Part shown: piece after piece, positions 53,057 to 62,397 of the stretch | How the letters are laid out: the number at the start of each line of letters is the position of its first letter | How positions within the stretch are numbered: the first letter of the stretch is position 1 | Source: Oerskovia flava | Lineage (GTDB): Bacteria > Actinomycetota > Actinomycetes > Actinomycetales > Cellulomonadaceae | Direction of reading: 5' to 3' | Assembly (NCBI RefSeq): GCF_026163685.1 | Contig: NZ_JAOXSR010000004.1 | Location: forward strand, 1-64,000 | Length of the DNA stretch: 64,000 nt | Made by a program: the position numbers and the translations under genes | Notes under the pieces: generated by a model | Told to the model about the DNA's origin: nothing | Seen by the model: only the letters and a program-made list of their open reading frames with translations | Database searches by the model: none

Positions 53057-55165
53057 ATGAGTGTGAGCCGAGACCTGCTGCGCCGGACGAGCGGACGCGT
53101 TGCAGAGTTCCTTGTCCGTCGCCCCGTTCTGGTCCGGGGGGCGGTGCCGACCATGCTGGGTGAGCGTGAGCTCGGCCGTCGCATCGACAAGGACCGTGCG
53201 CAGGGCCGCCCGCTCGCCCTCCGGATGCTGCGCTCGCGGAACGACCAGGCTGCGGTCGTCGCTCTCCGCGTCGCCCGTGAGCGCACCGGCACCGTGCTGG
53301 AGGTACCCGACGTGCTGGCGCGGGCCGAGGCGCCGTCGACGCCGCTAGCCGTTCAGGTGGCTGCGTCCGCCTATCTCGTCGATCGCGCGCCCGACGACGC
53401 TGCCCGGCTCCTTCGCCGGATCGCCGAGCACGGGCTCGATGCCCGGACGGTGACCCCGTTCGTCCGGAGCGTCCTGGCGTTGCCCACGGACTCGGTGGGG
53501 GAGGAGCTGGTGGTGGGCGCGGTGTCGCACGTGAAGGATGACGTCGCCCGCGAACGCCTCGTCGTCGCCCGTGAGGTCGCCGGGGAGATCCGCAGCGGTC
53601 GCTCGCTCGCTGTCGTCGCCGAGCAGCACCGTGACGCGCCCTACCCGCTCGAGGTCCTCGCGGCGTGGGCCGATCCCGACGCGCCGGTGAGCGAGCTCCA
53701 AGGCCTAGGGCGTGTCGTGCTGTCCGCGCACGGGGTCGATCCGGACGCCAGGGTCCGGCTCGCCCGGACACTGAGGTCTGCCGGTGACTTCTCGGTGAGC
53801 ACCGAGCTCGCGAGCACTGTCCTCGAGGAGCACCCCGCAAACCCGCGGGCACGCCTGCTGGTCAACGTCGGGCGCTCGATGCTCACGACGCTGGACGAGG
53901 GCTGGAGCCCTCCCGTGAGGACCGCTGCGGCAACCACGCCGCCGGACGGTGTCATCCCTTACCTTCTCCACAGCGCCCTCCCGCAGGTCTCGATGGGGTA
54001 CGCCACCCGGACGCACGGTCTGCTCGGTGCTGTGCGCTCGCTCGGCTGGGACGTGCAGGGTGTGACGCGGCCGGGCTACCCCGTCGACGTCCCCGGCGCA
54101 GAGCCGGCGAGCAAGGTCGACATCGTCGACGAGGTGCCGTACCACCACCTCTTGGAAGGACGTCGCACGTTCCCGGTCTTCCCGGTCGAACGTGCCGTCG
54201 AGGACTACTCACGGCTCCTGACGTCGTTCCTCGCAGATCGCAGACCACGGCTCGTGCACGCGGCGAGCAACTACCGCAACGGCGCCGCTGCTGTCACGGT
54301 CGCCCGAGAGCTGGGTGTCCCGTCGGTGTACGAGGTGCGTGGACTGTGGGAGTACACGCGGCTCGCACGCCAGCCGGACTACGACCAGACGGAGCACTGG
54401 GCACTCAACGTACAGATGGAGACCGACGTGGCCCGTGGGGCTGACAAGGTGATCGCCATCACGGGTGCGCTGAAAGACGTCCTCGTCGAGCGTGGCGTCG
54501 AGGCGGACACGATCGCGGTCGTGCCCAACGGCGTCGACACCGCGCGGTTCGCACCTCAGGAGCGGGACGAGGCGCTCGCGGCGTCGCTCGGCCTCGACGG
54601 CAAGACGGTCATCGGATACGTCGGGAGCCTCTTGGAGTACGAGGGGCTCGAGCTGCTGGTCGAGGCGGCCGCCAGCCTGCGCACGGAGCGCTCCGACTTC
54701 GGTGTGCTCGTGGTCGGTGACGGTCGTTCCTTGCCGACCCTCAAGGAGCGGGCAGCGGAGCTCGGCGTCGAGGACCTCGTGGTCTTCACCGGCCGTGTCC
54801 CGCACACGGAGGTGGAGCGGTACTACTCGATCATCGACGTCGCGCCGTTCCCGCGTCTCCCCGTCGCCGTGTGCGAGCTGGTCTCTCCGCTGAAGCCCTT
54901 CGAGGCGATGGCGATGGGCAAGCTCGTCGTGGCCTCCGACGTCGCGGCGCTCGCGGAGATCGTCACGGACGGCGGCAACGGCCGCCTGTTCACCAAGGGA
55001 TCGGCCGCTTCGCTGGCGGAGGTCTTGGCATCGACGCTCGACGACCGGGCGGCACGCGCCACGGTCGCCGAGCAGGGGCTCGAGTGGGTCCGCGCGGAAC
55101 GAGACTGGTCAGCTGTCGCTCGGTCCGTCGCGACGGTCTACGAGGAGCTCGGCCTCACACCGTGA
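53057..55165 (+). CDS. GT4-family glycosyltransferase with long helical N-terminal region
   Basis: A 702-residue protein. The first 300 residues are mostly alpha-helical and rich in Ala/Leu/Arg, without a family I recognise; the GT4 fold follows (about 310-700). Signatures are MGYATRTHGLLGAVRSLGWDV, PSVYEVRGLWEYTRLAR, VPNGVDTARFAP, and the donor-binding PLKPFEAMAMGKLVVASDVAALAE, in part. No strong ribosome-binding site precedes ATG at 53057, and a TAGCCT element lies about 50 bp upstream. Its 3' end overlaps the convergent GT gene by 11 bp. A second GT4 enzyme with the same YATRTHG segment lies at the right end of the window. Confidence 0.87.
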   Translation: MSVSRDLLRRTSGRVAEFLVRRPVLVRGAVPTMLGERELGRRIDKDRAQGRPLALRMLRSRNDQAAVVALRVARERTGTVLEVPDVLARAEAPSTPLAVQVAASAYLVDRAPDDAARLLRRIAEHGLDARTVTPFVRSVLALPTDSVGEELVVGAVSHVKDDVARERLVVAREVAGEIRSGRSLAVVAEQHRDAPYPLEVLAAWADPDAPVSELQGLGRVVLSAHGVDPDARVRLARTLRSAGDFSVSTELASTVLEEHPANPRARLLVNVGRSMLTTLDEGWSPPVRTAAATTPPDGVIPYLLHSALPQVSMGYATRTHGLLGAVRSLGWDVQGVTRPGYPVDVPGAEPASKVDIVDEVPYHHLLEGRRTFPVFPVERAVEDYSRLLTSFLADRRPRLVHAASNYRNGAAAVTVARELGVPSVYEVRGLWEYTRLARQPDYDQTEHWALNVQMETDVARGADKVIAITGALKDVLVERGVEADTIAVVPNGVDTARFAPQERDEALAASLGLDGKTVIGYVGSLLEYEGLELLVEAAASLRTERSDFGVLVVGDGRSLPTLKERAAELGVEDLVVFTGRVPHTEVERYYSIIDVAPFPRLPVAVCELVSPLKPFEAMAMGKLVVASDVAALAEIVTDGGNGRLFTKGSAASLAEVLASTLDDRAARATVAEQGLEWVRAERDWSAVARSVATVYEELGLTP

Positions 55166-56849
55166 CGTGCTCGGTAGGATCGCCGAAGAACCGCAGGTCC
55201 CCCTTGGCGGTGAAGAACGTCGCGTCGCTGACCGTCCACGTGTGCTGCGTGCGGTCGGTGCCGCGGACGCTGACGAAGTTGAAGCGGTCGGCCGAGTAGA
55301 TCGAGGCGCCTTCGGCCATCGCGCGATCCAGGATGTCGCTGTCGACCGCGCGCGGGAGGTCGCCGAAGCGCAGGGAGCGGACGAGGTCTCCCTGGAACAT
55401 CATCGAGCCGCCCTGCACGCGGCGTTCGTAGGCGTTCTCCGAGGCCGGGTACCGCAGGACGACCGCGCCGGTCGACCGGAGCCAGACGTAGTGCGCCCAC
55501 TTGCCGGTGATCTGGGCATCGGTGTACCGGAAAGCGTCGATGAGGTCCGCGGCGAACTGCGGCCCGTAGTAGTTGTCGTCGTCCATCTTCGCGATGAACG
55601 ACCCGTCGGAGGCGTCGACGCCGAGGTTCATGCATGCGCCCAGCGTCAGATCGGCGCTCGCGTGCACGATCTCGAGGTTCTGCACGCCCTGTTCGGTCGC
55701 CTCACGACGGACAGCACTCTCGTCGAGGTCCAGGCCGTGCAGGACGAGCACCAGCTGGAGATCGACGCGCTCCTGGCGGCCCGCGTTGCGCAGGACGTTG
55801 GAGATCTCGTGCGTACGGTTCGTCGGCACGACGGCGGAGACGTCGCGCGGTGCGCGGTCGACCGTGATCCCGACGCCGTCGAGGATGTCGTCGACGCGGT
55901 CTCGGACGGTCAGGCCGGTCAGGACCGCGCGACGCAGTCGAAGGCCCTCGCGGTCGACGAGCTCCGTCTGGTTCACGTAGGCGACGGACTGCGCGCGGAT
56001 CTCGGCGGCTCCCGTCGCGTGGTGCACCAGGTCGTCGAGCGTCGTTGCCCGGTCGTCGGGCCCTGCGGACGCGAAGATGATCGGGGTCGCGTGCAGCGCG
56101 GCCATGAGCAGCTCCGTGGCGGGCGTCGACGCGCTCGCGAGGACGGCACGGTGCTCGCCCGGCACAGCGGGGCGTGAGGTCGTGCCCGCGACGTCGACCG
56201 TCGGCGCGCCGGCGAGCCGGGAGACCACACCGGCTGCGAGCTCGGTGCCCGGGGCGCGCGCGATACCAGGCCTCCTGCTGTCGGCTGCTCGCGGGGGGAG
56301 CGTAGCGAGCGCACGAGGCGAGACGCTCGGCGGGGCGGTGATGACGACCAGGTCTTCCGAGGCGCCTTGAGGACGCGAGGTCCCCGGGTCAAGGACGAGC
56401 ACGCTCAGTGGGGTCTGCAACCACTCGGGCAACGGGACGTCGTCGCGCGCGTGCACGACGAGGGGAACCTGCCGAGCGGCGAGCTCGACGACGAGCTCGC
56501 GCAGTGACTGGGGATCACCTGACCAGCCCTGAGGAACGCCCCGCGTGACCTCGAGCAGGAGGAGTTCCGGCACGTCGCCGTCGAGCTGGGATCGCCACCC
56601 CTCGGCGGACGGGACCACCTGGTCCCACTCGAGGGCGAGGTCCGCAGCCCTCGAGCCGACGACCCAGGCACGGACCGTCGACGGGGGCGGGAACGATGCC
56701 GACCGAGGCGTCGGCGCTTCGACCAGGACCCCGTCCGATGTCGAAGTCGCCAGCCCCGGTCGAGGCGTCGACGAGCCGCGGAGACGACGGACGGACTTGC
56801 CGAGGACGGCGCGCAGCGAGTGGGTAGGGAAGGAAGAACCGTCAGGCAC
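55155..56849 (-). CDS. GT2-type glycosyltransferase with unusual N-terminal region
   Basis: A 564-residue protein. The N-terminal 330 residues do not show a clear family; a CgeB-like glycosyltransferase region is possible (ATPIIFASAGPDDRATTLDD). From about residue 330 a GT2 domain is visible: VSAVVPTNRTHEISNVLRNA, GACMNLGVDASDGSFIAKMD with the metal-binding DDD, then VQGGSMMFQGDLVRSLRFGD and a VDSDILDRA segment. GTG at 56849 was chosen because GGAGTG lies 8 bases upstream; longer readings are open but unsupported. It is convergent with the preceding GT4 gene, and their last 11 bases overlap. Confidence 0.82.
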   Translation of the reverse strand: MPDGSSFPTHSLRAVLGKSVRRLRGSSTPRPGLATSTSDGVLVEAPTPRSASFPPPSTVRAWVVGSRAADLALEWDQVVPSAEGWRSQLDGDVPELLLLEVTRGVPQGWSGDPQSLRELVVELAARQVPLVVHARDDVPLPEWLQTPLSVLVLDPGTSRPQGASEDLVVITAPPSVSPRALATLPPRAADSRRPGIARAPGTELAAGVVSRLAGAPTVDVAGTTSRPAVPGEHRAVLASASTPATELLMAALHATPIIFASAGPDDRATTLDDLVHHATGAAEIRAQSVAYVNQTELVDREGLRLRRAVLTGLTVRDRVDDILDGVGITVDRAPRDVSAVVPTNRTHEISNVLRNAGRQERVDLQLVLVLHGLDLDESAVRREATEQGVQNLEIVHASADLTLGACMNLGVDASDGSFIAKMDDDNYYGPQFAADLIDAFRYTDAQITGKWAHYVWLRSTGAVVLRYPASENAYERRVQGGSMMFQGDLVRSLRFGDLPRAVDSDILDRAMAEGASIYSADRFNFVSVRGTDRTQHTWTVSDATFFTAKGDLRFFGDPTEHVTV

Positions 56850-56983
56850 GCGTATCACTCCGGTCGTCGTCAGTCGGAGACCAGATGCTGGCCCCCGGAG
56901 AATCGTACGGCTCGGCTCGTCCGATAGCCTTGCCACTGTCCTCCGGCCCCTGAAGGTCGGTCGTGCTCTGTGTGGGAGTCGTC

Positions 56984-57328
56984 GTGCGCAAGATCAGTCG
57001 CTTTCGTCTGTTGGCCGTTGGATGTGTGGCGCTCGGAGCCGCGGTCGCGGTGCTCGCGATCTTCGGTGAGCTCCGCGTCGCGGTGGCCGTCCTCGGAGTC
57101 CTGGTCGCGATTGTCGCCGTGATGCTCGTCGAGGTCCAGCGCCGCACCATCTCGACCATCCGCCGTGCCGCCAAGCGACCGCCGGCGCAGATCGTCTCGT
57201 CGACGAGCGCGGAGCTCGCCGAGCTATCCGTGCAGGTCGACGTCATGCAGCGCCGCCTCGTCGCAGCTATCGATGCCGCACGTCTCGAAGCAGCAGACCG
57301 GCATGCTGCCTCGCGCGCCTACAGCTGA
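56984..57328 (+). CDS. Small membrane/coiled-coil protein resembling the methyltransferase N-terminus
   Basis: A 114-residue protein with two adjacent membrane segments (LLAVGCVALGAAVAVLAIFG and VAVLGVLVAIVAVMLVE) followed by a basic junction and a coiled-coil (SAELAELSVQVDVMQRRLVA). The order and the VE/DVQRR-like exit of the second helix resemble the N-terminal anchor of the methyltransferase at 51931. GTG at 56984 has GGGAG five bases upstream; an upstream GTG at 56963 is also open. It is divergent from one GT gene and convergent with the next. It may be an anchoring partner of a glycan-synthesis complex; no function is known. Confidence 0.65.
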   Translation: MRKISRFRLLAVGCVALGAAVAVLAIFGELRVAVAVLGVLVAIVAVMLVEVQRRTISTIRRAAKRPPAQIVSSTSAELAELSVQVDVMQRRLVAAIDAARLEAADRHAASRAYS

Positions 57329-57362
57329 CGCGTAGGAGCCCGAGAGCGCACGAGCGGGCAGA

Positions 57363-59816
57363 TCAGTCCCTGATCGCCTCGAGGTACCAGTCCCGTAGTG
57401 CCTCTTGACCACGCAGCGCGTTCCGCGTACCGGCAGGGGATCGTCGGTCGGGTGTGGAGGAGCGGCCCGAGAGGATGTGCATGACGTCCTGTACCGCCGT
57501 GTACGCTGCGGCTTCCGGGTTCTGCGAAGCATGAGCCTGCGGCACGATCGGCCGAGCTCCCAGTGCCGACGCCTCGAGCACCACGCGTCGGGTGAGCGGT
57601 CCGTGATCGGTGCCGACGAGGACGACGTCGGTCGCCGTCGAGAGCATGACGCGCTGCGTCGTCTCGAGACTTCGCAGGAGGAGAACACTCGTCGCACCGT
57701 CGAGCAGTGTCGTTAGGCGCGACCGGACGACCTCGCTCGTCCGGACGCGGACGTCCGTCCCGGCGTCGCTGCACACGCGCGCGATCCGCGCCGCCTGCGC
57801 TACGCTCTCTGGCGATTCTTCGGTGAGCACCACGACCACCACTGGTGTGTCGGGTCTGTGCAGCCTCGGTGATGCGCTCCCCGGAGCGATCGCGAGCGGA
57901 AGGTCGTGAGCGAGGACGGGCGCTGTTGCGGCCTCGACCAGAGCCCTGCGCGTACCCTCGCCGCGCACACTCCAGCGGACGTCGCCACGGAACCCCCGCC
58001 GCGCGTTGTCGACGACCTCCTGCGGGTCGTAGGCGCGAAGGACCCCCTCGCGGCTCACGGGGGGCCGGCTCGCCAGGATGACGGTTCGACGTGACCTGAG
58101 CCCCGCGGGCGACGCAGGCAGGAAGCTCAGACAGCTGGGGTCGACGACGACGGTGAGGCCGGTCTCGACCGTGTCGTCGTAGCTGAGGATCTCGACCGTA
58201 CCGCGGTCGGCGAGCGCGCTGACCGGGTCGATATAGGATCGCGGGCGTCGCACGTCGAGTCCGAGCTTCTCGACGTGAAGGATCCCGATCGTCAGCGATT
58301 GGTCCGCGAGCTCGGCCAGCCAGTCGGCGGCCTCTCGCTCGAGCGGACCGTCATGACGCCAGTCTGCGGCGAAGACGACATCGAACTGTGTCGGTCCGGA
58401 CGGCGCGACCTGGTAGCGACGGGGCGCTCCGAAACGACGATCGCCATCCGGCGGAAGGTACGGGGAAGCGCCCGAACGGATCCGTTGGTGCCAGTGCGCA
58501 TAGGCGGACTCGTAGACGAGGCGCGCAGGATGACGCCACCCAGGCCCGAACTCATCGCGAGAGAGAGATCCGTCCCCCATCCGCATGAACAGGAGCGGGA
58601 GGGCGAGGTCGACCGACCGTCCGGTGAGGGCTAGGCCCATCCGGCGGTGGTACTCGGTGTCCGCCGCCTTCCGGACACGGTCGTAGTAGCCGATCTTCGC
58701 CCGCGTCTTCGCTCGGCGGAACATCAGTGTCGGAGCCGCCACGATCTCGGACGGGTTGCCCACCCGAGTGAAGACGAGATCGTCGTTCACACGGTAGGCG
58801 TGGGTACGCACGGAGTCGACCAACGGGTCGGCTTCGAGCAGAGCGACCTGTCGCTCGATGCGTTCGGGATGTGACCAGTCGTCGGAGTCCTGGAAGGTGA
58901 GGTACTGTCCCCGCGCGACGTCGAGGGCGAGGTTACGCGCCCCGTAGGTGCCCTGGTTGCGTGCCTGCGTGAGGATGTTCACCCGCGGGTCGATGGCCTT
59001 CGCCTGCTCGTAGATCTTGGAGTAGTCCGGGCCGGAGGCGTCGTCCACCACGAGGATCTCGAGGTTCGACCATGTCTGCGCGGCGACAGAGCGTACTGAC
59101 GTGAGCAGCCCGGTCGACGGCCGGAAGGAACTGATGAGGACGGAGACCAGCGGCCCCTCGTCGATGGTGACGTCGGTGGGTGCGTCGAGTCGGTCGAAGG
59201 GCGCTTCCTCTCGGCTCGAGTCCCGCAGTCGGACCGGAGCCAGCCCTGCCAGCAGCGTGTCGACAGTGGCGTACCAGGCCGCGACGGACCCTCCGGGCGA
59301 TGCCCAAGGGTTGTCGAGGTCAGCGGTGAGCATGGTGCGGGGGGCCGCTCCGAGAGCCGTCAGGCGCGGCAGGAAGGCTCGGAGGTCCGCGTTCGCGCCC
59401 TGGTCGAGCAGTACTTCGGCGAGCAGCCGCTGGGCTCCAGGCTTCAGTGAGCGAAGCCCACGGTTCTTCGCCGCTCTGCGGAGTAGGTACTCGGCGTGAT
59501 CGAGGTCGTCCGGCTCCGACCGCTGCGACACCAGCACCTCGGCGAGGGCTGCGCTCCACGTGCGGGAGAGGTGAAAGGTGGGGCCTCGCCCATCGTGCGT
59601 CGAGCTCGCGCGGACGATGTCCGCATACGTGGCGGCACCGTCGGACGCAGCCAGGGCGATAAGGTCGCGAAACCTCCGCGAACGCGTGCGTTGGGCCGCG
59701 CGGACGACGCCCGTCGGGCTGACCTGCTGCTCCCGGAGGTGCTCTGCGATCTCTCGCAGCACCTTCTCCCGAGGCGGAGTTGCGGGAGGACGCCCGTCGT
59801 CTGCCTGCTCTTCCAC
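57363..59816 (-). CDS. Dual-domain glycosyltransferase (GT2 plus GT4-like C-terminus)
   Basis: An 817-residue protein. A helical N-terminal region (about 1-220) precedes a GT2 domain, with VSVLISSFRPSTGLLTSVRS, ILVVDDASGPDYSKI, NQGTYGARNLALDVARGQYL and the metal motif QDSDDWSHPER. The C-terminal 350 residues resemble a GT4 half (FDVVFAADWRHDG; RRVVLEASALGARPIVPQAH). It is a paralogue of the gene directly upstream. GTG at 59816 has GAGGAG six bases before it and lies 2 bp after the upstream stop, so the two are translated together. Confidence 0.85.
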   Translation of the reverse strand: MEEQADDGRPPATPPREKVLREIAEHLREQQVSPTGVVRAAQRTRSRRFRDLIALAASDGAATYADIVRASSTHDGRGPTFHLSRTWSAALAEVLVSQRSEPDDLDHAEYLLRRAAKNRGLRSLKPGAQRLLAEVLLDQGANADLRAFLPRLTALGAAPRTMLTADLDNPWASPGGSVAAWYATVDTLLAGLAPVRLRDSSREEAPFDRLDAPTDVTIDEGPLVSVLISSFRPSTGLLTSVRSVAAQTWSNLEILVVDDASGPDYSKIYEQAKAIDPRVNILTQARNQGTYGARNLALDVARGQYLTFQDSDDWSHPERIERQVALLEADPLVDSVRTHAYRVNDDLVFTRVGNPSEIVAAPTLMFRRAKTRAKIGYYDRVRKAADTEYHRRMGLALTGRSVDLALPLLFMRMGDGSLSRDEFGPGWRHPARLVYESAYAHWHQRIRSGASPYLPPDGDRRFGAPRRYQVAPSGPTQFDVVFAADWRHDGPLEREAADWLAELADQSLTIGILHVEKLGLDVRRPRSYIDPVSALADRGTVEILSYDDTVETGLTVVVDPSCLSFLPASPAGLRSRRTVILASRPPVSREGVLRAYDPQEVVDNARRGFRGDVRWSVRGEGTRRALVEAATAPVLAHDLPLAIAPGSASPRLHRPDTPVVVVVLTEESPESVAQAARIARVCSDAGTDVRVRTSEVVRSRLTTLLDGATSVLLLRSLETTQRVMLSTATDVVLVGTDHGPLTRRVVLEASALGARPIVPQAHASQNPEAAAYTAVQDVMHILSGRSSTPDRRSPAGTRNALRGQEALRDWYLEAIRD

Positions 59817-59818
59817 CG

Positions 59819-62338
59819 TTAGCTCCTCTGAACGCTCAAGGCCGGCCGAGACGGCAGCAAACTGCCGACCAGACGCCTGTACGCGTCGTGACTGTAGTCG
59901 TCCTGGACGGCGCGCAGCCCTCGCGCGGACTGCTCCTGGTAGGCATCCGTGTCCGCGTAGAGCGCGGAGACGATCGACCAGACCTCCTGAGGGCGGCAGT
60001 AGAGCGCGGCGTCCCCGAAAACGGGGCGAAAGTGCTCAGGAAGGATGACGACGCACCCGGTTGCGAGCGCTTCGAGGATGACGCGGCCGAACGCCTCGCG
60101 AAGAACGGGGTGATGGAAGTAGACGAAGAAGTCGACCTGGTGGAGGAACGCCCGTGGATCGATCTCTCCTTGGTCGTAGACCAGCCAGGTTGCCGGTACT
60201 TCACCGAGCACTCGCCGCACCGCACGGCGCCCACCCATCACTCTGACGTCGCACCGCCCGTCGACCGGATAGGCCGCTGTCATGTCTTCCGGATCGTCAG
60301 GCCACTTGAGCTCCGCATCGCGTGAGAGGCGACCGATGATCGGTTGGTCGGACCGGAAGCGATCGCGTGGCATCGACCACTCCTCGACCGCCAGGATGCC
60401 GGGACTGTCGAACGGCGCGAGGCGCGTCGGCGAGACGTCGTGCATGATCGCCTCCCGGACGAGCGGTCCTTGCGGAACCCATAGCGGGTCGACAGAGAAG
60501 AGGTGGCGCGACGAACGTACGCAGTCTTCGATCGTGTACCGCGTGTCCGATCCGTCGATCTCGACCGGCACCTGGTTGGCGACGACGACAAGTCGACCGA
60601 CGGTCATCCTCGACGGGAGTGACGGAGGGAACTCGAGGACGGGCGGGTAGCGCAGGATCACTAGCTCGACATGGACGGGCTCGTCGAGGACGACGAGATC
60701 GACGGTTCCGTCATGCACCAGATCGCGCACCGCGACGCACATGTCGCGGTGCGCGACCTCGGCGAACCGCAGTGCTTCGATCTGTAGCACGCCGATGCGT
60801 AGTCCTTGCCCCATGAGCGCGCGGATCTCTTCGATCATGGACCGTTGCGGCCCACCGTACCGGCGCCAGTCACCGGCGAAGACGACGTCGTAGGTGAGCT
60901 GAGGAGCTGGGCCGATGCTCCGGCGGAAGGGGTGCGGCGCGGGGAACGGACGTGGATCGTCCTCCAGCCCGACTACGGGTGACGCGCCGCTTCGGATCAG
61001 CCCGTGCCAGTGTCGGTAGCTCTGCCTGTACGAGGTTCGTGCAGCGTGTGCCCAACCGGCCACGAAGTCGGACCGGGACAACGAGCCGTCGACGAGGCGG
61101 ACGAACGCGAGCTGGTCCTCGACGATGACCTGCCGTCCGGGGCTTGCTGCGACGAGGCGTTCGTTGAACTCGGAGTCTGCGCTCTTGCGCACCGAGTCGA
61201 AGTAGCCGACCCGAGAGATCGTCTCTTCTCGACGGAACATCAGCGACGAGGCGTTCCGGCGACTCGTCCGGCTACCGAGCCGCTGGAAGACGAGGTCGGG
61301 CGTGCACCTGATGGAGCGACTGAGGGTCGAGTGCACGGACGTGTCGTCGAGCAGCGGTCTCGACTGCCTTTCCAGTCGTTCCGGGTGTGACCAGTCGTCC
61401 GAGTCCTGGAAGGTCACGAGAAAGCCGGTGGCTTCTCGAAGCCCGGCGTTGCGTGCGACGTAGGTGCCCTGGTTGTGCTCGCGCCGGATCAGGCGGATCC
61501 GGTCGTCGAGACGAGCCACCTGGCGGAAGATCGATGCGTACTCGACGCCTGATGCGTCGTCGACGATGATCAGTTCGAGCCGGGACCATGTCTGGCGCAG
61601 GATCGACCGGACCGCTGTGAAGATCTCTTGCCCGGGGCGGTACGCGGACATGATGACGGAGATGAGCGGCCCGTCGACGGAACTGGGCTCGACGCTCGCC
61701 TCGAGTCCGTCGAACGGCGTCGTCGCGTCACCCCGGACGTGGACAGGCGCGGCGTTGTAGCGTCCCAACGTGGCGTTGAGGGCTGCGGTCCACGACGTGG
61801 AGTGACCGTGCTCCGCGGCGAGAAGGTCGATCTCGAGGAACGCGCGGTCCTCGTCCCGCAGGTTACCGAAGGACGCCACAACGGTGCGGAGCAGGTCGTA
61901 GTGCTGGTGGTCGAACAGGAGCTGACCGTAGAGCAGCTGGTGTTCGGCCGCCCACCGTCCCGGGTCGCGCAGGAGCGCGCCTGCCTGATAGAGGAGCAGT
62001 GCGTCGCCAAGGTCCTCGGCGCGCAGCATCTGCGATGCCACCACCCGCGCGAGGGACAACAGCCAGGTGATGCTGTCGCGCGGGACGAGCTCAGCGGCCG
62101 CTTCCGGTGACGTCCGCGCGGCGCGGATCAGGTCGTCGTAGTCGAGGCCGGGGCTCATGCCCTCGACCAGGACGTGACGCAGGGGGAAGGACCGCGTGCG
62201 GACGGCCGTGTTCGTCAAGGCCGTGCGCCGCTTGCTCCGCAGCATCGCCGCATGGTCGACGATCACCGCGTTGTCGGGTCGCTCCTCAAACCAGGTGCGT
62301 CCCTCCCCCACGGTAGGGGTCTCGCTCACGATCGCCAT
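59819..62338 (-). CDS. Dual-domain glycosyltransferase (GT2 plus GT4-like C-terminus), paralogue of the next gene
   Basis: An 839-residue protein with the same layout: a helical N-terminus (about 1-225), GT2 (about 230-450: ISVIMSAYRPGQEIFTAVRS, LIIVDDASGVEYASIFRQ, NQGTYVARNAGL, QDSDDWSHPER), and a C-terminal GT4-like domain with YDVVFAGDWRRYGG, then REAFGRVILEALATGCVVIL, which is the typical GT4 donor-binding segment. ATG at 62338 has AGGAGAGGA directly upstream. It starts a two-gene unit, 59 bp after the GT4 gene on the same strand. Confidence 0.87.
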   Translation of the reverse strand: MAIVSETPTVGEGRTWFEERPDNAVIVDHAAMLRSKRRTALTNTAVRTRSFPLRHVLVEGMSPGLDYDDLIRAARTSPEAAAELVPRDSITWLLSLARVVASQMLRAEDLGDALLLYQAGALLRDPGRWAAEHQLLYGQLLFDHQHYDLLRTVVASFGNLRDEDRAFLEIDLLAAEHGHSTSWTAALNATLGRYNAAPVHVRGDATTPFDGLEASVEPSSVDGPLISVIMSAYRPGQEIFTAVRSILRQTWSRLELIIVDDASGVEYASIFRQVARLDDRIRLIRREHNQGTYVARNAGLREATGFLVTFQDSDDWSHPERLERQSRPLLDDTSVHSTLSRSIRCTPDLVFQRLGSRTSRRNASSLMFRREETISRVGYFDSVRKSADSEFNERLVAASPGRQVIVEDQLAFVRLVDGSLSRSDFVAGWAHAARTSYRQSYRHWHGLIRSGASPVVGLEDDPRPFPAPHPFRRSIGPAPQLTYDVVFAGDWRRYGGPQRSMIEEIRALMGQGLRIGVLQIEALRFAEVAHRDMCVAVRDLVHDGTVDLVVLDEPVHVELVILRYPPVLEFPPSLPSRMTVGRLVVVANQVPVEIDGSDTRYTIEDCVRSSRHLFSVDPLWVPQGPLVREAIMHDVSPTRLAPFDSPGILAVEEWSMPRDRFRSDQPIIGRLSRDAELKWPDDPEDMTAAYPVDGRCDVRVMGGRRAVRRVLGEVPATWLVYDQGEIDPRAFLHQVDFFVYFHHPVLREAFGRVILEALATGCVVILPEHFRPVFGDAALYCRPQEVWSIVSALYADTDAYQEQSARGLRAVQDDYSHDAYRRLVGSLLPSRPALSVQRS

Positions 62339-62397
62339 TCCTCTCCTCGTGAGCACACCAGAGTGCCCACGTGCCATCTCTCCTCACCGTCAGCGCT

